Assembly (NCBI RefSeq): GCF_000813825.1
Contig: NZ_JWTA01000002.1
Location: forward strand, 62,001-126,000
Source: Chryseobacterium taiwanense
GTDB taxonomy: Bacteria > Bacteroidota > Bacteroidia > Flavobacteriales > Weeksellaceae
Direction of reading: 5' to 3'
DNA: 64,000 nucleotides
The notes beneath the pieces were generated by a model. It did no database searches, was not told the DNA's origin, and saw nothing but the letters and a program-made list of their open reading frames with translations. This document shows, in pieces, positions 17,661 to 26,221 of this stretch. The position numbers and the translations under genes are program-made. Each line of letters starts with the position of its first letter. Position 1 is the first letter of the stretch.

Positions 17661-18714
17661 AACCTTTTTTAAAATACTATTTTTTTTAATCCTCTTTTTC
17701 CAGAATATAAGCTGTCAGAAAATGAAAGAAGAAAAGTTAACAGAATTTCAGGTAGAAATTAGCAGCCCGAATAATAATATGATCGTGACTCCTGTTGAAG
17801 ATAAAATCATCACGTTAGAAGGAACGTCTGCGGCATTACCTTATGGGAGCTCATCAGGAACTTGGGGGACTTCAGGGAAAGGCTGGACAGAGCAATACGG
17901 AACTCCGATTGGGGCAGATATTACTTATTTTTCAAGATATGAAGATACTTTCTACCATCTGAAAGCAGATTTTCCGCTGGATAAAGTAAAAGAATATATG
18001 CAGCGAGCCTATGCTCAGAAAGAAGCTTTTCTTTATGACAAACCTTTGGAAGAATATAAAGACTTGGGAAGAGGCGAAAAGTTCAGTGAAGCAGAAAATC
18101 CATATAACAGTTTTTCAACATTGGTTTTTGGTTTTGCACCGAAAGGGATGGTCGTTGTTTGGCTGAGATTCCGAAGTGTACAGATAGAATTGGGAAAATT
18201 TCAGGCGGAAATCATTAAAGAGGATAAAGATCTTGAAAAGAAATTTTTCTCTAAATTATCCGTTACTCGCGAAGAAATGAAGAAAAATAGATTCCAGGAT
18301 ATTTCTCCGAAAGAATGGGAAGATTACAGAATTAAGTACAGTTGGAAACCAGTTATTTCATCCGAAAATAAAACTCTGAGAAGATTTGAAATGAATATTA
18401 TCTATTTTAATGGAGAAGCAGAAGCTGTATTACGACCTTGGATTGACAATGTTCCGTTAAAAGAGAGAGCAGTTCCAAAAGAAATTGCCATGTATTGGGA
18501 AACCGGTAAAGGAGAAGCTTTTGAAGGACGTGCTTTCTTTAATTGGGAAACTGCCAATGAAGTATTTAAGAAAACAGGGGGAAAACAACAGTTAGAATTC
18601 AAAATAGCAGCAGATAACAGTAATTTTGAGCTGCTGTTAAATAATGAACCTTTGAAAGCAGACAGTTTACGCGTTTATAAAAGTGAGGTAAAGTATAAAG
18701 ACTCTTATAAATAG
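17653..18714 (+). CDS. DUF2931-like lipoprotein, probable immunity protein to the lipase
   Basis: A 353-residue lipoprotein. I start it at ATG 17653, inside the end of the lipase gene, because it gives a clean signal peptide with a lipobox-like QNISC; earlier frames add a non-signal leader. The two genes share the eight bases ATGGCTAA, a classic sign of coupled translation. The mature part shows blocks such as ADITYFSRYEDTFYHLKADF and a C-terminal beta domain resembling DUF2931 proteins, which often neighbour DUF2235 effectors. Immunity to a phospholipase is expected in the periplasm, where a lipoprotein would sit. The role is inferred from position. Confidence 0.75.
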   Translation: MAKTFFKILFFLILFFQNISCQKMKEEKLTEFQVEISSPNNNMIVTPVEDKIITLEGTSAALPYGSSSGTWGTSGKGWTEQYGTPIGADITYFSRYEDTFYHLKADFPLDKVKEYMQRAYAQKEAFLYDKPLEEYKDLGRGEKFSEAENPYNSFSTLVFGFAPKGMVVVWLRFRSVQIELGKFQAEIIKEDKDLEKKFFSKLSVTREEMKKNRFQDISPKEWEDYRIKYSWKPVISSENKTLRRFEMNIIYFNGEAEAVLRPWIDNVPLKERAVPKEIAMYWETGKGEAFEGRAFFNWETANEVFKKTGGKQQLEFKIAADNSNFELLLNNEPLKADSLRVYKSEVKYKDSYK

Positions 18715-18833
18715 TAAACAATTTTTAAATATATGACAAGATAAAATGATTAGACAAAGAAGATTTGCCTAATTTTTGCTGTTAAACACCAACCAATCAC
18801 AAACACAGATTATTAATATAGAAAAGAACATAA

Positions 18834-21329
18834 ATGGGAGTACTAGTAACCAATGAAACAGTAAAACAACTGTTTCACATTGCACAGTCTATAGCGAGAG
18901 AAAATTATAACGGGACATATGGTGCGCCACACATCTTACAGGCTTTGATGCATAAAGATATTGGGCTGAATGAGTTTTTGAAAAGTATAGATAAAGATCC
19001 GGGTTATTTCTACGAATGGGCCGATGTAAGAATTGAAGATTACCCGAAAACAACACACCTTCCTGATGAGGTTGGTGAAGACGATTTTGTAGATAATATT
19101 ATAGAAGAAGCAGATGATATTCGTTTAAAATTAGGATTAGACGAGATTACTCCAATATGTATTCTTACGGCTATTGTAAAACCGCAGGTTGCGTTTACTT
19201 TGCAGCAACTAAAATCTTTACCTCTTAGAGAACATGAGATTTTCAATTTATACAGAAAAGATACCCCATACGAAAGTTCAGAAAGCGGAGATTTCTCTTC
19301 CATTTTTTCAAACGGATCTGACTATTCAGATAATTCCTTCCCGTCTATTAAAAGTTACTGCGTCGACAGAACGGCTCAGGCGAGAAAAGGCGAGTTGGAA
19401 AACATTATCGGAAGAGATAAAGAACTCAGAATGTTGGTTGAAATTCTATGCCGAAGAAGCAAACCGAATGTAATTATTATTGGTGAGCCTGGAGTCGGTA
19501 AAACAGCTTTAGTCGAAGGTTTTGCCATTGAAATTACAAGAGGAAATGTTCCTGATATGCTGAAAAACGGAACTCTTTTAGAACTCGACACCGGAGCTTT
19601 ATTAGCAGGAACTTCTTACAAAGGAGAGATTGAAGATCGATTGAAAAAAGTAATCAATGAATGCAAAAAGATTGAAAAAGCCATTCTTTTTATTGATGAA
19701 ATTCATACCCTTTTAGATCCCAAAGGAAGCATAGGAAACGTTGCTAATTTGCTTAAACCTGAATTAGCAAGAGGGGAAATCACCGTAATCGGAGCGACAA
19801 CTCAGGAAGAATACAGAAAAATCATCGAGCCGGAACAGGCTTTCAACCGTCGTTTTGAAGTGTTGACCGTAAATGAACCTGACGAAAAAACATGCGTTAA
19901 AATGATTGACGTTTTGTTAGAAGGTTATAAAAAACACCACGGAATTGAAGTTGAAAAAACAGCACTTCCTGAATGCGTTCGTTTAGCAAAAAGATATGCA
20001 AAAGGTAAAAAATTACCCGATGCGGCTATCGATTTGTTAGACAGGACAATGGCGGCCATCAAAATGCTTGATGAACTTTCAGAAAAAGAACTGGAAAGTT
20101 GGAAAATCAGATACAACGAAATTCTACAAGAAGAATTTTTTGATGAAAAAGACAAAGCAGATGAGCTGATCTGGACGTATAATTTATTAAGAGATAAAAT
20201 CAGTCCGATTTTATGGGGATCTCTAAGTGAGCAACCTCAAATTGATAATTCGATGCCGGTAGATCAGATTCAGAAAATTATAGAAGATACCTACGCAGAA
20301 CTTTTGCAACACGCCTCAGTAAAAAGAGAAAAAGTGGACCGTTTGGAATTGGCGGCGGTAATGGCAGCTAAAACAAACATTCCGATTGGGAAAATTCAGG
20401 CTCAGGAAAAAGAGAAACTATTAAATATGGAGTCTCTTTTAATGAACAGGGTTGTAGGACAAGATCATGCATTAAAAATCCTTTCAGATGCCATTGTTGA
20501 AAACCGAAGCGGACTAAACAAACCGGGACAGCCAATTGGTTCGTTCTTCCTTCTAGGTCCTACCGGAACTGGAAAAACAGAGCTTGCAAAATCTATGGCA
20601 GAATTGCTTTTCAACGATGAAAAAGCAATGGTTCGTTTCGATATGTCAGAATTTAAAGAAGAACATTCAGCGGCACTTTTATACGGTGCGCCTCCGGGAT
20701 ATGTCGGATATGAAGAAGGAGGAATGTTGGTAAATAAAATCAGACAACAACCTTACACCGTAGTTTTATTTGATGAAATTGAAAAAGCCCATCATTCTGT
20801 TTTTGATGTCTTTTTACAGATCATGGACGAAGGAAAAGTTCACGATAAGCTTGGTAAAGAAGGGGATTTTAGCAATGCCTTAATTTTATTCACCTCCAAC
20901 ATCGGAAGTGAAGAAATTGTAAAGCAATTTGAAGAAGGAGTTATTCCGGAATCAAAATCATTAATGCAGATCATGTCAAATTCAGGACGTTTCAGACCGG
21001 AATTTTTGGCGAGAATCACAGAAATTATTCCTTTTGCACCGATTACAGAATCTATTGCTGAGAGAATTTTTACTATTCAATTAAAATCATTGCATTCTTC
21101 ATTATCTCGACTGGGAATGACATTGAAGATTTCTGATGAAGCTGTTAAAAACTTAGCTTTAGGAGGATTTAGTAGCAAATATGGAGCGAGACAGATCTCA
21201 GGTGTTATAAGATCTCAGTTGGCAAGACCCATCTCAAAAATGATTGTAAGAGAAGAAGTAAAAACCGGTCAGACAATTCATGTAGGCTGGAATCAAGAAG
21301 AGGAAAAACTGAGCTGGAAAGTAGAATGA
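18834..21329 (+). CDS. tssH: type VI sheath-recycling AAA+ ATPase TssH (ClpV)
   Basis: An 831-residue Clp/Hsp100 ATPase. A Clp N domain (about 1-145) is followed by AAA1 with Walker A GEPGVGKTA (about 219) and Walker B ILFIDEIHTLL. A middle region leads to AAA2 with Walker A GPTGTGKTELAK (about 574) and Walker B VVLFDEIEKAH. The C-terminal Clp domain follows. In type VI systems it unfolds contracted sheath for reuse. The lack of nearby ClpP partners and its place among tss genes argue for TssH rather than ClpB or ClpC. It has its own upstream gap of 119 bp. Confidence 0.9.
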   Translation: MGVLVTNETVKQLFHIAQSIARENYNGTYGAPHILQALMHKDIGLNEFLKSIDKDPGYFYEWADVRIEDYPKTTHLPDEVGEDDFVDNIIEEADDIRLKLGLDEITPICILTAIVKPQVAFTLQQLKSLPLREHEIFNLYRKDTPYESSESGDFSSIFSNGSDYSDNSFPSIKSYCVDRTAQARKGELENIIGRDKELRMLVEILCRRSKPNVIIIGEPGVGKTALVEGFAIEITRGNVPDMLKNGTLLELDTGALLAGTSYKGEIEDRLKKVINECKKIEKAILFIDEIHTLLDPKGSIGNVANLLKPELARGEITVIGATTQEEYRKIIEPEQAFNRRFEVLTVNEPDEKTCVKMIDVLLEGYKKHHGIEVEKTALPECVRLAKRYAKGKKLPDAAIDLLDRTMAAIKMLDELSEKELESWKIRYNEILQEEFFDEKDKADELIWTYNLLRDKISPILWGSLSEQPQIDNSMPVDQIQKIIEDTYAELLQHASVKREKVDRLELAAVMAAKTNIPIGKIQAQEKEKLLNMESLLMNRVVGQDHALKILSDAIVENRSGLNKPGQPIGSFFLLGPTGTGKTELAKSMAELLFNDEKAMVRFDMSEFKEEHSAALLYGAPPGYVGYEEGGMLVNKIRQQPYTVVLFDEIEKAHHSVFDVFLQIMDEGKVHDKLGKEGDFSNALILFTSNIGSEEIVKQFEEGVIPESKSLMQIMSNSGRFRPEFLARITEIIPFAPITESIAERIFTIQLKSLHSSLSRLGMTLKISDEAVKNLALGGFSSKYGARQISGVIRSQLARPISKMIVREEVKTGQTIHVGWNQEEEKLSWKVE

Positions 21330-21375
21330 TACTTAGAGTAAATTCTGTTTTTAGTAAAGATTAATTTGATACAAA

Positions 21376-22230
21376 ATGAAAATAAATTTCAAAAATATTT
21401 TTACAGGTTTCCTGTTGTTAGGATCTGTCTGTTTTATGAATGGGCAGTTTCTTTCCGCTTCAGATACCTCGGAAAATAGCGTAAAGAGATACAAGAATAT
21501 TATTAATGCCAATAAAGAGATTGTTGATTTTATTGAAAATTCCCTTGCACAAAAAGGATTACCGAAGCATTTGAGAAATCTGGCTTTAATAGAGTCGCAT
21601 TTTAATAGAAATATCACTTCGGGAACGGGCGCAGTCGGAGTTTGGCAGTTTATGACCGCTCATGCCAACCAATATGGACTTTCTGAACAAAACCGGAATG
21701 ATATTTATAAAAGTACAAAAACGGCGGTTGTATCCCTTTCCAATTTATATAAGAAATATAATAATTGGGTAACGGTAGTAGCTGCATACAATTGTGGTGA
21801 AGGAAATATAGCAAAAGCGATGTCTGCAGCAGGATCAACTCAATACCATGTTTTTTATAAATTCTTGCCGAATGAAACCATTAATCATGTTAAAAAATAT
21901 TTGAATGCATGCTATGCTACAGATGAGTTGCAAAGTGTTTTGACGGATTATAACAATGCCCGTCTTAATACGGTTTTCTTTGCAAACGAAGGCAGCGGAA
22001 GAAATAATAGTTCTTTATCCGAAACTGAAATCAATGCAGGGTTTAACCTAAAAATCATTGCAGATGAGCTTAAAGTAGATATGAATAAAATCCTGGCATG
22101 GAATCCCGGAATAGAAGAAGAACTGCAAAACAAAGGAGAAAGTACTTTGTATCTTCCTATGGATTTGATGCCTGATTTTCTTTTGCGAAAGAATAAAATA
22201 TTATCAAGATCTATAAAAGAAGTAAAATAG
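21376..22230 (+). CDS. lytic murein transglycosylase (MltD/SLT type)
   Basis: A 284-residue exported protein with a signal peptide (about 1-24) and an SLT domain at about 60-190. The catalytic Glu73 is in ALIESHFNRN, with GAVGVWQFM and AAYNCGEGN as family motifs. A C-terminal LysM-like part (about 222-268, ending STLYLPMDLMP) would hold it on peptidoglycan. It cleaves the glycan to form 1,6-anhydro ends. Placed between tssH and the second tssD, it probably opens the wall for assembly of the trans-envelope complex. It could instead serve general cell-wall turnover. Confidence 0.87.
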   Translation: MKINFKNIFTGFLLLGSVCFMNGQFLSASDTSENSVKRYKNIINANKEIVDFIENSLAQKGLPKHLRNLALIESHFNRNITSGTGAVGVWQFMTAHANQYGLSEQNRNDIYKSTKTAVVSLSNLYKKYNNWVTVVAAYNCGEGNIAKAMSAAGSTQYHVFYKFLPNETINHVKKYLNACYATDELQSVLTDYNNARLNTVFFANEGSGRNNSSLSETEINAGFNLKIIADELKVDMNKILAWNPGIEEELQNKGESTLYLPMDLMPDFLLRKNKILSRSIKEVK

Positions 22231-22274
22231 ATATTAAATCGTAATATTTTGTTTTCGAGGTTTTTACATTGGAA

Positions 22275-22309
22275 TCGTAGAATTACGACATCAAATCGTA
22301 GAATTACTA
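22275..22309 (+). promoter_or_regulatory. tandem direct-repeat regulatory element upstream of tssD copy 2
   Basis: Two copies of TCGTAGAATTAC start at 22275 and 22296, again exactly 21 bp apart. They lie 144 bp before the second tssD start. Spacing and sequence match the element at 13337, although the surrounding DNA differs. Confidence 0.78.
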
Positions 22310-22359
22310 CAAAATCTGAAAAAGCCTCGTTGTAATTTTTTTATTGATGAGTATGGTTT

Positions 22360-22367
22360 TATCTTTG
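22360..22367 (+). promoter_or_regulatory. -7 promoter box of tssD copy 2
   Basis: TATCTTTG fits TAnnTTTG and lies 59 bp before the ATG, in the same relation to the tandem repeats as at the first tssD. Confidence 0.7.
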
Positions 22368-22418
22368 AAATATCAAATCACCAAATCACGAAATATTAAC
22401 GATTAAAATTTACAGATC

Positions 22419-22823
22419 ATGGCACTAAATTCAAGAGGAATTTTAAAATTCAACGGAGGCGAAGGTCAAAAATTATTAAAGCTGAACTACAGCGTATCAA
22501 GATCTACAGACGTATCTGGTAGAGTAGCTTCAGACCCTTCTAACGCAATTATTAAACTTACCGTAGAAGCAACAGAAAAATCTGATATTCTGGAAAGCTT
22601 ACTAAACGGAAAATACAAACCGACAAGTGGCGAAATTACATTCAACAAATCTCACGAAGAAGGAACATTGATTACTTTGAACTGGGAAAATGGATATGTA
22701 ATTCAGCACGAAGTAGACTTTGATGCCGTAGACGAAAATTCTATGTATGTAAGCTTCATTGTAAGTGCAGAGAAAATCAATTATGGTAATTCTGCGTATG
22801 AAGGACTTTGGCCATCAAGCTAG
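22419..22823 (+). CDS. tssD: type VI secretion tube protein TssD (Hcp), copy 2
   Basis: A 134-residue tube protein with the same sequence as copy 1 at 13482 except the final residue. The DNA is nearly identical over the gene and the last 25 bp of leader, but diverges outside. That points to recent duplication or gene conversion. Together the two copies would give dose rather than functional diversity. A terminator follows. Confidence 0.92.
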   Translation: MALNSRGILKFNGGEGQKLLKLNYSVSRSTDVSGRVASDPSNAIIKLTVEATEKSDILESLLNGKYKPTSGEITFNKSHEEGTLITLNWENGYVIQHEVDFDAVDENSMYVSFIVSAEKINYGNSAYEGLWPSS

Positions 22824-22857
22824 TATCCATCAACTAATTTACTAAAAAATTAAACTG

Positions 22858-22896
22858 AAACAGGGTAGTCTGCCAAACAAGCAGATTATTCTGTTT
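22858..22896 (+). terminator. rho-independent terminator after tssD copy 2
   Basis: The stem AAACAG..TAGTCTGC / GCAGATTA..CTGTTT with a short internal bulge and the loop CAAACAA ends in T4. It closes the second tssD transcript. Confidence 0.75.
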
Positions 22897-23068
22897 TCAT
22901 GCTATACAGATGTTTCAAGAGAGATGAAAAAAAATTGTAAAACATCTTGTGATTTTTTAGTTATTCAATTCATTTCTATTTAAAATAATCCATTTTGGTG
23001 TGATATATGCTTTGGAAATTTAAATAGAAACTGAATTCAAAAAATAATCAAATAAAACACAAAATATT

Positions 23069-25147
23069 ATGTTTCAGGATAGTAAAACAACGAAAGCACA
23101 ACATAATGTTGTAAAGCAGGAGAAGTTTTTAGATGAGGCTAAGAAGAATATACAGGATGCTAAAGAAAATGTACTGAAGAAAACGGATACCCAAAGTATG
23201 ATGAATCAGATTTCCACTTCAGGTACATCTCCTATGAATGAACAAAAAGTATGGGCTCAGCAACCGACTTCTAAAATTCACAATGCTGCTGCCATTCCGA
23301 CAAGTGAAATTCTTGGGATCAACCGTGTGGTGAAGCTTGATATCGTAATAGAAGGAAAAGAAATACAACATTTCAAGCATTTTAAATTAACGCAAAGCGC
23401 CGTTAAACATCACGAGTTTTCTCTTACATTGTCTCATGATACATTAGGAAGTGCAGAGAATCATAATTTGGAAGAAGCCCAAAACTTTCTAGGGAAAAGA
23501 ATTACCGTAATTTTTAAATATAAAGATGTTGTAGAAGGGCCGGAACGTAACTTCGTTGGGGTAATTACGGAAGTAGGATTCAGCCAGGAAAAAGGAAGTC
23601 TTGGAGATATTGTTCTTACGGGATACAGCCCAACAATTCTTTTAGATGTTGCGCCCAATATCCAAAGCTTTGGCGGAGCTCAGGAAGTAAGTCTGAATAG
23701 CATTGCAGACCAGATCATCAAAGAAGGTCTCGGACAAAATAAATATGATTACAGAGTAGATTCCAAATATGGAAACGTTACCTATAGTTCTCAATATGAA
23801 GAAACACACTATAATTATTTAGCCAGAATGGCGGAAGCTTATGGAGAACAGTTTTTTTATGATGGAGAAGTACTTCATTTCGGTAAACTTCCACCTCAGG
23901 AAAAACCTGTAAAACTTACTTATGGAAGCAGCGTGAATGATGTAAAGATAAAAATGAAAGCACAGCACGTGAATCCTACTTTCTATGGGTATAACAGCAG
24001 CAAAAATGAAAAACTGACTACGGGAAATTCTACCATTAAACATACTTCTGATATTGCAAAACGTGCCTATGAAATTTCAGAAAAAACCTTCCAGACTCCA
24101 TCATTAAGAGTAGCTCCTATAAAGGCAGTATCTTTTATGGATATCGATGCTTCACAGAAAGGAACGGCAGGAAGTAAGGCATCTGAAGTTTTCATTACAT
24201 CGGCAACTACCACAGTTCCGTTCTTATATCCGGGCTGTATTGCAGACATTGAGATGCGTAAAACAGATACCAATGATACGTCATACTTTACCAAATTAAT
24301 GATCACCAGTGTTATTCATGAAGTAGATGCAAGAGGATATTATGATGGGCATTTTGAAGCGATTGCGGCAGATACAGGATTTATTCCCCGTCCGGAATTC
24401 CATCTTCCAAAAGCAGAACCTCAGTTTGCAAAAGTTATTTCTAATACCGATCCTTTAAATCAAGGAAGAGTACAGGTGCAATTCGATTGGCAAAATGGAA
24501 ATTCTACGACCGAATTTATCCGCGTAATGTCTCCTGATGCAGGAAGCAGCGATAAAGTAAATAAAAATCGTGGTTTCATGTCTATTCCGGAAGTGAATGA
24601 TCAGGTAATTGTAAATTTTGTTCATCAACACCCCGACCGCCCTTTCGTAATGGGAGGAATGTTCCACGGAGCCATTGGTGCAGGTGGAGGAACCGGAAAT
24701 AATGTAATGAGCTTCAGCGGAAGAAGTGGAGCCGAACTCAAATATGACAACGGAGCAGGTTCAATGAATCTTAAAGATCAGGGAGGCGCCAATATGTTTT
24801 TTGATGGGGCAGGGAATTCCGAAACCAATGCAAATAACAATAAAACTGTAAATGTTGGAAATAATAATAACGTAAACGCAGGAACAAAACATTGTACAGA
24901 TGTAGGAAAAGGGCAAAGTGTACTTACCATGGGAAAAGATGGAGTTATTGACTTGAGTGGAGCGCAAAAAGTAACCCTGAAAGTTGGAAATAGCTTTATT
25001 GAAATCACGGGAGAAAAAATTGTTATTTCAAGTACAGATATCGAAGTAACAGGATCATCATCATCTACCGTGAAAGGTTCTGGAAGTGCTAAAGCCGTAT
25101 TCAAAGGAAATACTACGATTACAGGAGATAAAGTAGTTGAAAATTAA
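23069..25147 (+). CDS. tssI: type VI secretion spike protein VgrG (TssI), copy 2
   Basis: A 692-residue VgrG, parallel to copy 1 in the gp27-like part (FKHFKLTQSAVKHHEFSLTL, MAEAYGEQFFYDGEVLHFG), the OB domain (SNTDPLNQGRVQVQFDWQ) and the needle. It differs at both ends: an extra polar N-terminus of about 60 residues rich in Lys, Gln and Asn, and a short Asn/Gly/Ser-rich beta tail (NANNNKTVNVGNNNNVNAGT). The N-terminal extension is not part of the known fold and could bind an adaptor. It heads a run with the LysM and DUF4280 proteins, likely its cargo. Confidence 0.92.
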   Translation: MFQDSKTTKAQHNVVKQEKFLDEAKKNIQDAKENVLKKTDTQSMMNQISTSGTSPMNEQKVWAQQPTSKIHNAAAIPTSEILGINRVVKLDIVIEGKEIQHFKHFKLTQSAVKHHEFSLTLSHDTLGSAENHNLEEAQNFLGKRITVIFKYKDVVEGPERNFVGVITEVGFSQEKGSLGDIVLTGYSPTILLDVAPNIQSFGGAQEVSLNSIADQIIKEGLGQNKYDYRVDSKYGNVTYSSQYEETHYNYLARMAEAYGEQFFYDGEVLHFGKLPPQEKPVKLTYGSSVNDVKIKMKAQHVNPTFYGYNSSKNEKLTTGNSTIKHTSDIAKRAYEISEKTFQTPSLRVAPIKAVSFMDIDASQKGTAGSKASEVFITSATTTVPFLYPGCIADIEMRKTDTNDTSYFTKLMITSVIHEVDARGYYDGHFEAIAADTGFIPRPEFHLPKAEPQFAKVISNTDPLNQGRVQVQFDWQNGNSTTEFIRVMSPDAGSSDKVNKNRGFMSIPEVNDQVIVNFVHQHPDRPFVMGGMFHGAIGAGGGTGNNVMSFSGRSGAELKYDNGAGSMNLKDQGGANMFFDGAGNSETNANNNKTVNVGNNNNVNAGTKHCTDVGKGQSVLTMGKDGVIDLSGAQKVTLKVGNSFIEITGEKIVISSTDIEVTGSSSSTVKGSGSAKAVFKGNTTITGDKVVEN

Positions 25148-25167
25148 TTTTTATAATTGTTAAAAGC

Positions 25168-26217
25168 TTGGAAAAGTATTTTATTAAAAATGGAGATTCA
25201 TTACCATCAATAGCCGAAGAATTAGGTCTTACTATTGATGAACTAATGAACTTTCATAATATAAATTCAAAATTACACGATCAGATTAATAATATGAACT
25301 TGCCAAAATGGTCGGATCATATTCTGATACCTGACTCTATTGAAAATCTTAAATATAAAAAACATAAAAAAGAATCTTCAAACACGATCAGTTTTCCTCA
25401 AAAGGAAATCGAATCCACCCGATATGTAATTACTCAAAAAATTGATATGCAGGTTTCGGGTAATAGCATGATAGATTCTGAAACAGAGATACTCTGGAAT
25501 CATAAGAAAACAAAAAACGGGAATAGCTTTTTGGCACATTTAAAACAAGAGTCACATGAGGTAAAATATATCAAATCTATTTATCGTGCTTTAGCAGAAT
25601 ATATGCAGAAGTTTAATGAGCCATTGGAAAATTTAGTTTTGAAACTTTCAGAAAAAGGAAATATTGAAGAACTTACCAATCAGCAAGAGATCAATCAGCG
25701 TTGGCAAAGTTTGAAAAAAGAACTTACTCCGCAGCTTGGCAATACTTTGGAAGAGCAAAATATGCTTGAAAGTGGAGATAAAGATTTTTCAGAAAGTCTT
25801 CCTATTATAAAGAATAATACTTTGTACAATCTTTTTTTTCCTGATGTGTATAAAGAACATGAAATTTCGGATACATTTAATGAAGAAGAAAAAAAATCAT
25901 ATGTCTCTCAAATTTTCAGTAATGAAAAAGTAAATATTACCACCAAAAAGAAAGTAGAAAAAGAGCATCAGATGATGAAGATTAAATTACTTTCTGAGCA
26001 AAATCATTCTGAAAATGATCATTTGAAAAGTATTTATAATGAGAAATTAAAACCTTTTTTTCAGGAAGAATATAAATATTCATTCACTTGGGCAGTAGAA
26101 TATCACTATGATATACAAACGGGGAAAATGATTTCATGTAATTCTAAAATTAAAGAACAAACGGGCTCCAGTTACAGCTATGTTATGGAACATGTGATAG
26201 AATTGAAAAAAAACTAA
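25168..26217 (+). CDS. LysM-domain protein, possible spike-cargo adaptor
   Basis: A 349-residue protein that opens at once with a LysM motif (KYFIKNGDSLPSIAEELGLT, about 3-22) and continues through LPKWSDHILIPDS. The start is a TTG at 25168; no ATG or GTG upstream preserves the motif, so TTG start is likely. The rest is polar, helical and unlike any family I know. It follows vgrG by 20 nt and precedes the DUF4280 gene by 4 nt. LysM proteins in such modules often help load cargo onto the spike; that role is inferred from position. Confidence 0.75.
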   Translation: MEKYFIKNGDSLPSIAEELGLTIDELMNFHNINSKLHDQINNMNLPKWSDHILIPDSIENLKYKKHKKESSNTISFPQKEIESTRYVITQKIDMQVSGNSMIDSETEILWNHKKTKNGNSFLAHLKQESHEVKYIKSIYRALAEYMQKFNEPLENLVLKLSEKGNIEELTNQQEINQRWQSLKKELTPQLGNTLEEQNMLESGDKDFSESLPIIKNNTLYNLFFPDVYKEHEISDTFNEEEKKSYVSQIFSNEKVNITTKKKVEKEHQMMKIKLLSEQNHSENDHLKSIYNEKLKPFFQEEYKYSFTWAVEYHYDIQTGKMISCNSKIKEQTGSSYSYVMEHVIELKKN

Positions 26218-26221
26218 AATT

